Assembly (NCBI GenBank): GCA_036170135.1
Contig: JAVHOP010000032.1
Location: 1 to 16,959 of the forward strand
Length of the DNA: 16,959 bases
Source: CG1-02-35-72 sp036170135
GTDB taxonomy: Bacteria; Bacteroidota; Bacteroidia; Flavobacteriales; Flavobacteriaceae
Direction: 5' to 3'
Under the pieces are notes generated by a model. That model had not been told where the DNA came from. It did no database searches and was given only the letters and a program-made list of their open reading frames with translations. Positions 1 through 7,265 of this stretch are shown piece by piece. Positions within the stretch are counted from its first letter, which is position 1. Each line of letters begins with the position of its first letter. Position numbers and translations under genes: made by a program.

Positions 1-4
1 ATAA

Positions 5-34
5 ACCTGCAAGGTTTTTTTTAACCTTGTAGGT
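5..34 (-). terminator. Hairpin terminator at the end of the KAS III-family gene
   Basis: Bases 5-16 (acctgcaaggtt) pair with 23-34 (aaccttgtaggt) to give a 12-bp stem with one G-T wobble and a loop of six T. It lies 19 bases beyond the stop codon of the ketoacyl synthase gene. Read on the minus strand the stem is followed by TTTAT, a short T-rich tail, so intrinsic termination is plausible; on the plus strand it is followed by atattt and could serve a gene left of the window. Similar AACCT..AGGTT hairpins are, from memory, common and repeated between genes in Flavobacteriaceae, so it may also be one copy of a dispersed repeat. Confidence 0.6.
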
Positions 35-52
35 ATATTTAGAAGTGTTGTA

Positions 53-1123
53 TTAAAATTTGTAAACTATCGAATTGATATTCATACCAGCGCCAACCGA
101 AGCCAACACAACAATATCACCTTTATAGACATGTTGGTTTTCAATTTTGTTTTTTAATACCAAATCTAATAGCGTAGGGATGGTAGCAACCGAACTATTG
201 CCTAATTTATGAATGCTCATTGGCATGATATTTTCGGGCATAGGCGTTTTATATAGTTTAAAAAAGCGTTTGATTATGGCCTCATCCATTTTTTCATTTG
301 CTTGGTGCATAAATACTTTTTTAACTTTATGGATGTCAACACCGTTCTTATCTAGTGCAGCTTTCATCGCATCGGGCACATGATTTAAGGCGTATTCGTA
401 TATTTTTCGACCAAACATTTTAATATAGCGTATGTTAGGGTCACCATTTGGGAAGTTGGTTTTTCCTAAAAATAAATAGCCGGCTTCTTCTAAAGTATGC
501 GACATGGCCGAAAAACCCAAAATACCTGTCTTTTCGATGCCTTCTTGCGCTTCTAAAATAGCAGCGCCTGCGCCATCAGAGTAAATCATCGAGTCGCGGT
601 CGTGCATATCTAAGATACGTGATAGCGTTTCAGAACCAATTACCAAGCAGCGTTTTGCTTCGCCAGCTTTTATAAACAAATGAGCCTGAATCATTGCCTG
701 AATCCATCCGGGACAACCGAAAATAATATCGTAACACACACAATTTGGGTTCACAATTTTAAGGCGGTGTTTTACACGAGCCGCTAAACTCGGAATGATA
801 TCGGTCTGAATAGTGCCCTTTTTAATATCGCCAAAATTTTGTGCGAAGATTATATAATCAAGTGTTTCAGGATCTATTTTGGCATCTTCAATGGCGCGCT
901 TAGCAGCAATGGTGGCAATATCACAAGAGTTTAAATCGTCGGTAACATAACGGCGTTCTTCAATACCGGTAATGGCTTTAAATTTTTCGATAATAACTTC
1001 ATTAGTAGCATCGAAAGGTTCATTTTTTTCACAGTAAAAGCGCTCGTTTAGAAAATCGGCATTTGTTTTTACTACGGTTGGAATATAACTACCTATACCT
1101 GTGATAACTGAATTTAAAAACAT
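53..1123 (-). CDS. Ketoacyl-ACP synthase III family protein (FabH-like)
   Basis: This 356-residue protein has the thiolase fold of ketoacyl-ACP synthase III enzymes, which condense an acyl-CoA or acyl-ACP starter with malonyl-ACP by decarboxylation. The catalytic triad is visible: Cys137 in FGCPGW, His273 in FMHQANEKM and Asn309 in LGNSSVATIPT. The C-terminal glycine-rich strand ASVGAGMN is also typical. It is longer than housekeeping FabH (about 320-335 residues), the extra length being in the N-terminal third around residues 25-60. It is therefore better called a FabH-like paralogue of unknown starter than FabH itself, and a role in a special lipid or aryl-polyene/resorcinol-type product is possible but unproven. 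It lies downstream of the haemoglobin gene with a 51-base gap that holds a good -7 element, so it probably has its own promoter. No acyl carrier protein or other fatty-acid gene is nearby. Confidence 0.85.
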   Translation of the reverse strand: MFLNSVITGIGSYIPTVVKTNADFLNERFYCEKNEPFDATNEVIIEKFKAITGIEERRYVTDDLNSCDIATIAAKRAIEDAKIDPETLDYIIFAQNFGDIKKGTIQTDIIPSLAARVKHRLKIVNPNCVCYDIIFGCPGWIQAMIQAHLFIKAGEAKRCLVIGSETLSRILDMHDRDSMIYSDGAGAAILEAQEGIEKTGILGFSAMSHTLEEAGYLFLGKTNFPNGDPNIRYIKMFGRKIYEYALNHVPDAMKAALDKNGVDIHKVKKVFMHQANEKMDEAIIKRFFKLYKTPMPENIMPMSIHKLGNSSVATIPTLLDLVLKNKIENQHVYKGDIVVLASVGAGMNINSIVYKF

Positions 1124-1142
1124 AAAAATAAATTTAGAATGC

Positions 1143-1150
1143 CAAAATTA
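1143..1150 (-). promoter_or_regulatory. Consensus -7 element upstream of the KAS III-family gene
   Basis: Read on the minus strand this is TAATTTTG, a perfect match to the Bacteroidota -7 consensus TAnnTTTG. It lies 19 bases before the ATG at 1123, which would give a leader of roughly 10-15 bases. I do not see a clear TTG at the -33 position, so this is a half-supported promoter. Confidence 0.45.
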
Positions 1151-1174
1151 AGGATTAATTATAAATGAGGCTTC

Positions 1175-1549
1175 TTAAAGTTGAGAAATTTTAATTTGGA
1201 TAACCGTTGCAATAGATTGTGCCTTGATTTTGGCTTGATTTGCCATTTCGCCATCAAAATTTTCATCAATGGTTTGGCAAAATAATTTCAACCATTGTTT
1301 AAAATGCTCTGGTTTAAAAGGTAGGCTTTGATGTTTAATAAGGTGTGGTTGCAAGGCATTGCGATTATAAGTACCATTGTAAAAGAGTTGTTGATCCCAA
1401 AAATTGACAAGTATTTGCAAATGAGATTCTAATTTTACGGGGGTATCTAAATCGGCAAAGAAGTGTTTAAGCAAGGTATCATCTAGCAATTTTATGTAAA
1501 ATTGTTTGACCAATAGGTAGAGGTCTGCTCGGTTTAAGATATCTGGCAT
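1175..1549 (-). CDS. Group III truncated haemoglobin
   Basis: This is a 124-residue globin of the truncated group III (Campylobacter Ctb) type, a small haem protein binding O2 or NO. Compared from memory with Ctb, the expected landmarks all line up: Tyr18 (B10) in KQFYIKL, His43 (E7), the FW pair ending at Trp51, the proximal histidine at His73 (His69 is close by), and Trp86 (G8) in KQWLKLF. The open frame extends 25 codons further upstream, but those codons lie inside cdd and fit no globin. The ATG at 1549 gives the family's normal length, sits 4 bases after the cdd stop and is preceded by AGAGAG. Translation is therefore probably coupled to cdd. It is likely cytoplasmic. Whether it detoxifies NO, carries O2 or supports another enzyme cannot be told from sequence. 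Confidence 0.88.
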   Translation of the reverse strand: MPDILNRADLYLLVKQFYIKLLDDTLLKHFFADLDTPVKLESHLQILVNFWDQQLFYNGTYNRNALQPHLIKHQSLPFKPEHFKQWLKLFCQTIDENFDGEMANQAKIKAQSIATVIQIKISQL

Positions 1550-1553
1550 CTCT

Positions 1554-2036
1554 CTATAAAAATGATTTATCAAAAGCGAGTGGTAATAAGTCTTTAATGG
1601 AATTTGCTTTGATAATTTTTCCAACTTTCCCCATAAAATAAATAGGAATGGACGTTTCTTGTTTAAATTCGTATTCGGCTATTGCTTGACGACAAGCACC
1701 ACAAGGTGCTACGGGTTCAGAAAGTTCTTTATCTAGGGCGGTTGCGGTAATGGCCAGTGCTTTAAAATGAGAGTTTGGAAAATTTGCAGCAGCGCTAAAT
1801 ATAGCCACGCGCTCCGCACATAAACCCGATGGATAGGCTGCATTTTCTTGATTATTACCTAAAATTATGGTATTATCGTCTAACAAAATTGCCGCGCCAA
1901 CTAAAAATTTGGAATAGGGCGCATAAGCTTGACTTCGCGCTTTAACCGCTTGTTTCATTAAAATTTGAATAGATGCTGGCAATTCTTCTAAATGATTGTA
2001 AATGGTATAAGTTGTAGTAACATTTAGTAACTTCAT
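1554..2036 (-). CDS. cdd: Cytidine deaminase
   Basis: This is a 160-residue zinc enzyme that deaminates cytidine and deoxycytidine to uridine and deoxyuridine in pyrimidine salvage. The substrate-binding segment NNQENAAYPSG (61-71) precedes the catalytic CAER (Cys73, Glu75), and the other two zinc ligands are in PCGAC (Cys112, Cys115). APYSKFLVGAA (39-49) is the family's N-terminal signature. The length is slightly above the usual 130-140 of tetrameric bacterial enzymes because of about 20 extra N-terminal residues, which I recall as normal for flavobacterial Cdd. It starts 30 bases after the porV stop and ends 4 bases before the haemoglobin ATG, so it appears to be transcribed with porU-porV. 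The link of cdd to porV is syntenic in many Flavobacteriaceae and need not mean a shared function. Confidence 0.95.
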   Translation of the reverse strand: MKLLNVTTTYTIYNHLEELPASIQILMKQAVKARSQAYAPYSKFLVGAAILLDDNTIILGNNQENAAYPSGLCAERVAIFSAAANFPNSHFKALAITATALDKELSEPVAPCGACRQAIAEYEFKQETSIPIYFMGKVGKIIKANSIKDLLPLAFDKSFL

Positions 2037-2066
2037 ATAAGTTGTTTTTTAGATTTTGGATGCGCT

Positions 2067-3215
2067 TTAAAATTCTTCAAATAGGTCTCCAAAATCGAAT
2101 GTTAAAGAAAACCGCAAGGTGTTTTCTAAGGGGTTATTAATATCGGAAGCATTGAAAAGATATGACATATCAATTTGGCTGCTTTTAAATTTAAATCCGG
2201 TACCGAGAGTAAAAAATTTTCGCGCACCTTTTAAATCACTTTCATTAAAATAGCCTGCTCTAAGGGCGAAAGATTTATCGTACAGATATTCGGCACCAAT
2301 TGCCCAAGTAAATTCTTTTAATTCCTCTTTAAATCCGTTAGGAGCGTCACCAAATGATTGAAAAATCCCTTTAAAAAAACCGACATTATCGTCTTTACCG
2401 CTGAGAATATTACCGTTAGAATCTCTTATAGGTGGCGTTGGGACTAACAATTTATTAAATTCGAGGTTTGTAGAAATGGTGTTGTACTCGTCTAAAATGA
2501 AATCAAAGCCACCGCCAAACCTCAAATTGGTAGGTATAAAATCTTGTTGGCCGCTATCGGTAAAAGAGACTTTAGATCCGATGTTAGAAATGTTGAATCC
2601 ACTGCGCCATTTACCATTAAAAGTACCGTAATTTTTTTCGGAAGATTGGTAGTAACCGGCCACATCTACTGCAAAAGTATTAATAGTATTGATATCTGAA
2701 TTGGCGACTCTCAGCGCAAAATCGGAGCGTATGTATCGCAAGCCAATAGCCATCGCAAAACTTTCGCTCAACCGCAATGAGTAGGAGCCATCTAAAGCTA
2801 ATTCATTTGGTTTTTCTATTATAACGGGTTCGTTTGGGTCGCCGGTTTGACGCAATTCAATCGCACCAAGCGAAAAATAAGTTAAACTCGCCGCCCAAGA
2901 ACTGCGTTCATCAAGTCTATTGGCATAGGTTACACTTCCTAAAAACACATCACTTGTTAAATTGCGCAACCACGGTGTGTAGTTTACACCCAAAGTATAT
3001 TGTGATTCTAAAAAGGCATATTTTGCCGGATTCCAATGTTGAGAATTGGCATCGGGAGAAGTAGAAACACCCATATCTGCCATACCACCCGAACGGGCAT
3101 CGGGTGCAATTAATAGAAATGGCGCAGCCGTCGAAATTGGATTTGGTTCGGTTTGAGCCTGCAAGTTTAAAAAAATTCCTAAAGTGAATAGTGCGATTGG
3201 AATGAATCTTTTCAT
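2067..3215 (-). CDS. porV: Type IX secretion outer-membrane protein PorV (LptO)
   Basis: This 382-residue protein is a FadL-family outer-membrane beta-barrel of the type IX secretion system. PorV binds the C-terminal signal domain of cargo emerging from the SprA translocon and hands it to PorU for cleavage and anchoring. The first 20 residues are a signal peptide ending LNLQA before Gln21. The mature start has the PorV-like segment APFLLIAPDARSGGMADMG and then SQHWNPAKYAF, followed by alternating amphipathic strands. The chain ends with aromatic residues (DFGDLFEEF), as expected of an outer-membrane barrel. It lies 31 bases downstream of porU, its functional partner, in the order porU-porV known from Flavobacterium johnsoniae. 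The length is normal for PorV. The paralogue PorP is excluded by the signature segment and the context. Confidence 0.93.
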   Translation of the reverse strand: MKRFIPIALFTLGIFLNLQAQTEPNPISTAAPFLLIAPDARSGGMADMGVSTSPDANSQHWNPAKYAFLESQYTLGVNYTPWLRNLTSDVFLGSVTYANRLDERSSWAASLTYFSLGAIELRQTGDPNEPVIIEKPNELALDGSYSLRLSESFAMAIGLRYIRSDFALRVANSDINTINTFAVDVAGYYQSSEKNYGTFNGKWRSGFNISNIGSKVSFTDSGQQDFIPTNLRFGGGFDFILDEYNTISTNLEFNKLLVPTPPIRDSNGNILSGKDDNVGFFKGIFQSFGDAPNGFKEELKEFTWAIGAEYLYDKSFALRAGYFNESDLKGARKFFTLGTGFKFKSSQIDMSYLFNASDINNPLENTLRFSLTFDFGDLFEEF

Positions 3216-3246
3216 AAGTATGGTTTATATTACAAATATGTTATTT

Positions 3247-6200
3247 TTATCTGAGAATTACTATTTTTTCAACTTTTTCTGCTTTGTTTTGTGTTAGTGT
3301 TGATACTACTTTTAGTTTATAAATATACACGCCTTTGCCAATTTTAGACCCAAAATCATCTAAACCATTCCACGTTATTTCTCGCGATAAGGTTCCGCTT
3401 GTTTGGATGTTACTATTTATTGTTTTAACCAATTTCCCCGAAATTGTAAAAATCTGAATCTGAACATTTAGAGGTTCATTTGGTCTGTTGTGTTCGAACC
3501 AAAATTCGGTATAATTTACAAACGGATTTGGATAATTCAACACGTGGTTTAAGGTAATGCCATTATCTGTAACCACATTGAAACTTAACGATGCTTCTGA
3601 CAAATTATTGTAAGTGTCCCAAGCCTTAAATTTTATTTGATGGGTACCGGTACTCAAATTTCTAAGTTGAAATCGGACTTTTCCATTTTTAAAATCATCG
3701 AGTTCGGTTTGATAAAAATCATTTAAGATAATAGGATTGGCTTGGTCATCATCTAAAATGGCGATTAAATCGTGATCTACTGCTGTTATTGAGGTATTTA
3801 TGCCAGATTCATCTTTTAAATTGGCAATTAGAATAGGTGATTGGTTGGTATTGCCCCCGTCTATAAACGATTCGTCATTCATAAATAACGATACTTGTGG
3901 ACCTTGATTATCGGCAATAGCATTACTGTTAATTCCGCCAATAGTGACATCAAAATTATAGCCTGCACGGTCAGTTATACCATTATCCGAATAAAAGCTC
4001 ATCTTACCTTTGCCAAAGGCAATGCGGATGTCTTTAGGAACTACAAAATCAAATTTAAAAATTCCATTTGTTACGGTTGCCCTACCGCGGTAAATTTTGC
4101 TTTCTATGGCATCAAAATTCAAGGTTCTCCCAAAATTATTGTTATCTAAAGTGGTTTTATCTAAAGCTTTATCATAGATTGTAGCAGAAAGTGTTCCGTT
4201 AAAATCGGCTTGTAATTGGTTGTTTTTATCGGTTACAATACCTTCAAAAGTTACGTGTGATAATGCTTTAAGTGTGTCGATAGATTGCGTAACTAAAATA
4301 TCATTCATTTTGGTAATTTTAATATTGCTTTTTGCTTGCGCCAATTTCATAGCAGGGTCGCCAAAAAAATATACAAACAGTCGTTGTGATGAGGTAAAAT
4401 CATTTTTCATAGCCATTAATGCCTGAGAAATGGTATAATCTTCATCGTTAAAATTGAAAAGTTTGGCAACCAAATTTTCATTAAATGCCTGACCAACTGA
4501 TATAAATATTTCGCGTGTAGTGGTAATTAAGCTTATTGCGCCTCCTTGGCTATTGTTAAAAACATATTCGCCTGCAGTAACGCGTAGTGGATTGTCGAGT
4601 TTTGCAAACTCGCAGGTAACGGTAATAAAAAGTGGCAATGTATTGGGGTTAATCCACCCTTGAATTTGAGGCACTTCTAAAATGCGTTCTTTAGCCCAAC
4701 CATCTTCGCCACCGTGACCGTAATAATCGATGACTAAAGTGCCATTTTCTACTGCGGTGCTTATGGCATCATTAACATCCGGAAAACGTTCGCCACCAGC
4801 CGAAATTTGCTGTTTATAGGCGTCGGCATATATTTTTTTGATGTTAAAAATGGGCTTGTTTAAGCTGATATTATCCGAAATACGTTCAACCGTTTCCTGA
4901 ATCACAAATTCTGAGGCTAAATCTGGGTCATCGGCAACTACGGTAATAGTATTGCGCCAATCTCCAAAAGCATTTTTGCCATAATAGTTGAGTGTTTTAT
5001 CGACGGATGCCTTGGCTTCTTGAATGGTAGTAACCGGGTAACGTCCTGTGGCGACATCCTGTTGATCTGAAAAGCCTAGTGAACCTTCATTTGCATCCAT
5101 CATACCATAATAATCATCAGTAACATAGGATGTTGCCAAATTAAAACTTTCTAAAGACTCAAAGGCTGGAACAATATTGTTGTTGTTGGTTATGAGGTCT
5201 TTATAGTCGAAAGAAGTATCACCAAAAAGGCAGACAAATTTAATTTTTTTATCGGCGCTTGATGCGGATGTGTATAGATATCGCACAAAATCTCTGATTG
5301 CGGTAACATCTGGCGAACCGGAACTAAACTCATTATAAATTTGCTGAATATCAACTACGGCGGTAGAAAAATTATTGATTTGTTTGTGATAATCTGCTAG
5401 CCTTGAAGCCTGACTCATCAAATAATTTTGAGTAACAATCAGGTAATTGATATCTTTTAAGGCATGTAAATTTTGGTTGGCTATTTTGCTGTTTTTTAAT
5501 GCCGTTGGTTTATAAAAATCGGCTGAGTTTAATACCACATATTCACTTAAAGTGGCAATCCCGTTTGCTGTTCCACCTTGAGCGTTAAAAATAAAATCTT
5601 CGGCATTGGACTGGTTTGTAATTATTTTGGGATTTAAAAAATCGGTGACATCCCAAACTTGAAAAATGGCATTTTTATTAGTTATTTTATAGGCAATTTT
5701 TGTGGAAACATTTGTGGTAGCAGCTTGAAAACTGCGGAATCCAAATTGCTTTTTATTGGCGATTAAATGTTTCATGCCAGAAATTTCTATAAAGTCTAAA
5801 TAGGCTCTAGCCGAGGGGTTTCCATTATTGTTAAAAGTTAATTTAAAATCTAATTTTTCGTTTGAAGCCAACGTTTGAGCAAATTGTTGCGAAGCACTTG
5901 CTAAAGTAAGAGAACCAGGTAAATTGGCAGAAAAGTTTAAATTATATAACAGATTGCTATTTAAATCGACTTTTAATTGGGATTGCACAGAAGAAGAAAC
6001 AACTGCACGCGTTTTAATATTTATTGGTTTTGATGTGTCAATATCATTAAAAATAAAATGGAATTGTTGTGAGTTGTTAATTGAAAATGATTCACCAAAC
6101 CATTGTTGACCAACCGAAAAGAGATTTGTTACATCTTTTTCGTAAACAAAATAATCATTAAAAGTGTCTATTTGAAGGCTTGCTCCATCGGTAATTTGAG

Positions 6201-7080
6201 ATGCAGTTTCTAGTCGTTTGCCGATGCCTAAATCGGTTGTAATAAAGTAAAAAGCTTGGTTTGTATAGATGTTTTTTACATGGTTTATATTTTCGTTTGT
6301 CGGATTAAGTTCCCAATTATCGGGACCTTTGGCATAAAATAAAATATAATCATTATTGTTAAAAATGCCATCATTGCCATCATTGACATAAATGGCATTT
6401 TCTTGTAAATCGTCATACCTAAAATCGCTATTTTTTTGAGGAAGCAGCGCGCCTCCATTGCCAAAAATTCGAATATTATTGGCGTTTAAATTGGAGGTAT
6501 TGATTCCTAAGCTTTTTAAAAAATTGATATCGAGTATATAAACACCGGTTGTATCTACAGCAAATTTAAACCAAGTTCCGGTAGCTAAAACCGATTTAGT
6601 TGTTGAGATAGTTAAATTTTTATTGTTGCGCTTAGAAGTTAAAGTGTAATTTAAAGTAAAACTTTCAACTTTATAAACGCTGTTATTTTTTATAAAAAAA
6701 GGTTCTAAATAAAGTTGATAATTCCTGTTATTTTCTGAACTTACCACATTAAAATGAGGTGTTATATTTTGACTAATTTTTGCTTTTAACTCATTCGGTA
6801 AATTTGTTACTACACTGCTAGATATAACATTATCAATAAAGAAAGATTCAATTTCTAATCCACTTTCATCTTTCCAATGTTCTGTATAAGTTGGCAACAT
6901 ATTTTCATTAAAAGTATTGTTTTTAACAAGAGGCAAATCAATAGTTTTATCATTGTTTAACATGACTTTTTGAGGAGGAGTCCAATCTAGAGAAAATGTT
7001 TTTATTTGCTTGAGTTGTGCTGATAAAATTATTGGAAAAGAAATCAAAAACAGAATTAAGAAGTAGTTTTTATGAGTCAT
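3247..7080 (-). CDS. porU: Type IX secretion C-terminal signal peptidase/sortase PorU
   Basis: With the ATG at 7080 this is a 1277-residue secreted protein with a clear signal peptide (basic start, hydrophobic core, cleavage near ILSA-Q, residues 21-22). An in-frame GTG at 7122 would add 14 residues ahead of the signal peptide and is less likely. Residues from about 540 to 920 form a gingipain-like (C25) caspase-fold domain with the catalytic pair His789 in YGHGG and Cys823 in VTCEF. PorU removes the C-terminal signal domain of type IX cargo at the cell surface and attaches cargo to anionic lipopolysaccharide. The last 90 or so residues, from NYPNPF through ISGKLV and GVYIYKL to KIVILR, form a type IX sorting-domain-like beta-sandwich, which in PorU is retained and contacts PorV. 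It is the first gene of the probable porU-porV-cdd-haemoglobin operon and is divergent from gldJ. Confidence 0.94.
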   Translation of the reverse strand: MTHKNYFLILFLISFPIILSAQLKQIKTFSLDWTPPQKVMLNNDKTIDLPLVKNNTFNENMLPTYTEHWKDESGLEIESFFIDNVISSSVVTNLPNELKAKISQNITPHFNVVSSENNRNYQLYLEPFFIKNNSVYKVESFTLNYTLTSKRNNKNLTISTTKSVLATGTWFKFAVDTTGVYILDINFLKSLGINTSNLNANNIRIFGNGGALLPQKNSDFRYDDLQENAIYVNDGNDGIFNNNDYILFYAKGPDNWELNPTNENINHVKNIYTNQAFYFITTDLGIGKRLETASQITDGASLQIDTFNDYFVYEKDVTNLFSVGQQWFGESFSINNSQQFHFIFNDIDTSKPINIKTRAVVSSSVQSQLKVDLNSNLLYNLNFSANLPGSLTLASASQQFAQTLASNEKLDFKLTFNNNGNPSARAYLDFIEISGMKHLIANKKQFGFRSFQAATTNVSTKIAYKITNKNAIFQVWDVTDFLNPKIITNQSNAEDFIFNAQGGTANGIATLSEYVVLNSADFYKPTALKNSKIANQNLHALKDINYLIVTQNYLMSQASRLADYHKQINNFSTAVVDIQQIYNEFSSGSPDVTAIRDFVRYLYTSASSADKKIKFVCLFGDTSFDYKDLITNNNNIVPAFESLESFNLATSYVTDDYYGMMDANEGSLGFSDQQDVATGRYPVTTIQEAKASVDKTLNYYGKNAFGDWRNTITVVADDPDLASEFVIQETVERISDNISLNKPIFNIKKIYADAYKQQISAGGERFPDVNDAISTAVENGTLVIDYYGHGGEDGWAKERILEVPQIQGWINPNTLPLFITVTCEFAKLDNPLRVTAGEYVFNNSQGGAISLITTTREIFISVGQAFNENLVAKLFNFNDEDYTISQALMAMKNDFTSSQRLFVYFFGDPAMKLAQAKSNIKITKMNDILVTQSIDTLKALSHVTFEGIVTDKNNQLQADFNGTLSATIYDKALDKTTLDNNNFGRTLNFDAIESKIYRGRATVTNGIFKFDFVVPKDIRIAFGKGKMSFYSDNGITDRAGYNFDVTIGGINSNAIADNQGPQVSLFMNDESFIDGGNTNQSPILIANLKDESGINTSITAVDHDLIAILDDDQANPIILNDFYQTELDDFKNGKVRFQLRNLSTGTHQIKFKAWDTYNNLSEASLSFNVVTDNGITLNHVLNYPNPFVNYTEFWFEHNRPNEPLNVQIQIFTISGKLVKTINSNIQTSGTLSREITWNGLDDFGSKIGKGVYIYKLKVVSTLTQNKAEKVEKIVILR

Positions 7081-7113
7081 AAAAAGGTAACGTTTATTGG
7101 TATTTTTAAATGA

Positions 7114-7152
7114 AATAGACACGAAAAATATAATAAAAAAATAATAGACACG
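7114..7152. repeat. Ten-base direct repeat in the porU leader/promoter
   Basis: The sequence aatagacacg occurs at 7114-7123 and again at 7143-7152, 29 bases apart. One copy overlaps the candidate -7 element of porU and the other lies in its predicted leader. Two same-orientation copies separated by about three helical turns could bind a regulator of the divergent porU/gldJ genes, but no known operator is recognised. Confidence 0.35.
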
Positions 7153-7164
7153 TTATATGAACAA
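7136..7164 (-). promoter_or_regulatory. Candidate porU promoter
   Basis: Read on the minus strand, TTG (7164-7162) is followed after 18 bases by TATTTTTT (7143-7136), which matches seven of eight positions if the two n are ignored and differs from TAnnTTTG only in the last base. The predicted start of transcription is near 7129, which gives a leader of about 50 bases before the ATG at 7080 and leaves the GTG at 7122 too close to the transcript end. The region is very AT-rich, so chance matches are likely. Confidence 0.3.
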
Positions 7165-7218
7165 CCGATTTTAAAAAGTTTAAAAATATCAATAAAATTT
7201 GATAAAAAATATATAATA

Positions 7219-7259
7219 TTGTAAATTACTTTCAATCAAAATATATTATAATACATTTA
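7219..7259 (+). promoter_or_regulatory. Candidate gldJ promoter elements
   Basis: TTG at 7219-7221 is followed after 20 bases by TATATTAT (7242-7249), one mismatch from TAnnTTTG apart from the final base. A second possible -7 element, TACATTTA, lies at 7252-7259 only 6 bases before the gldJ ATG and would give an almost leaderless transcript. The region between 7165 and 7265 is more than 80 percent A+T, so neither is secure. Confidence 0.25.
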
Positions 7260-7265
7260 CAACAG

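Noticed and set aside
1550..1624. A 25-residue N-terminal extension of the haemoglobin
   Set aside because: It would overlap cdd in another frame and has no counterpart in group III globins. The ATG at 1549 gives the normal length.
2834..3064. Short plus-strand frame within porV
   Set aside because: It is antisense to a conserved PorV signature region, has no ribosome site or promoter and no homologous look.
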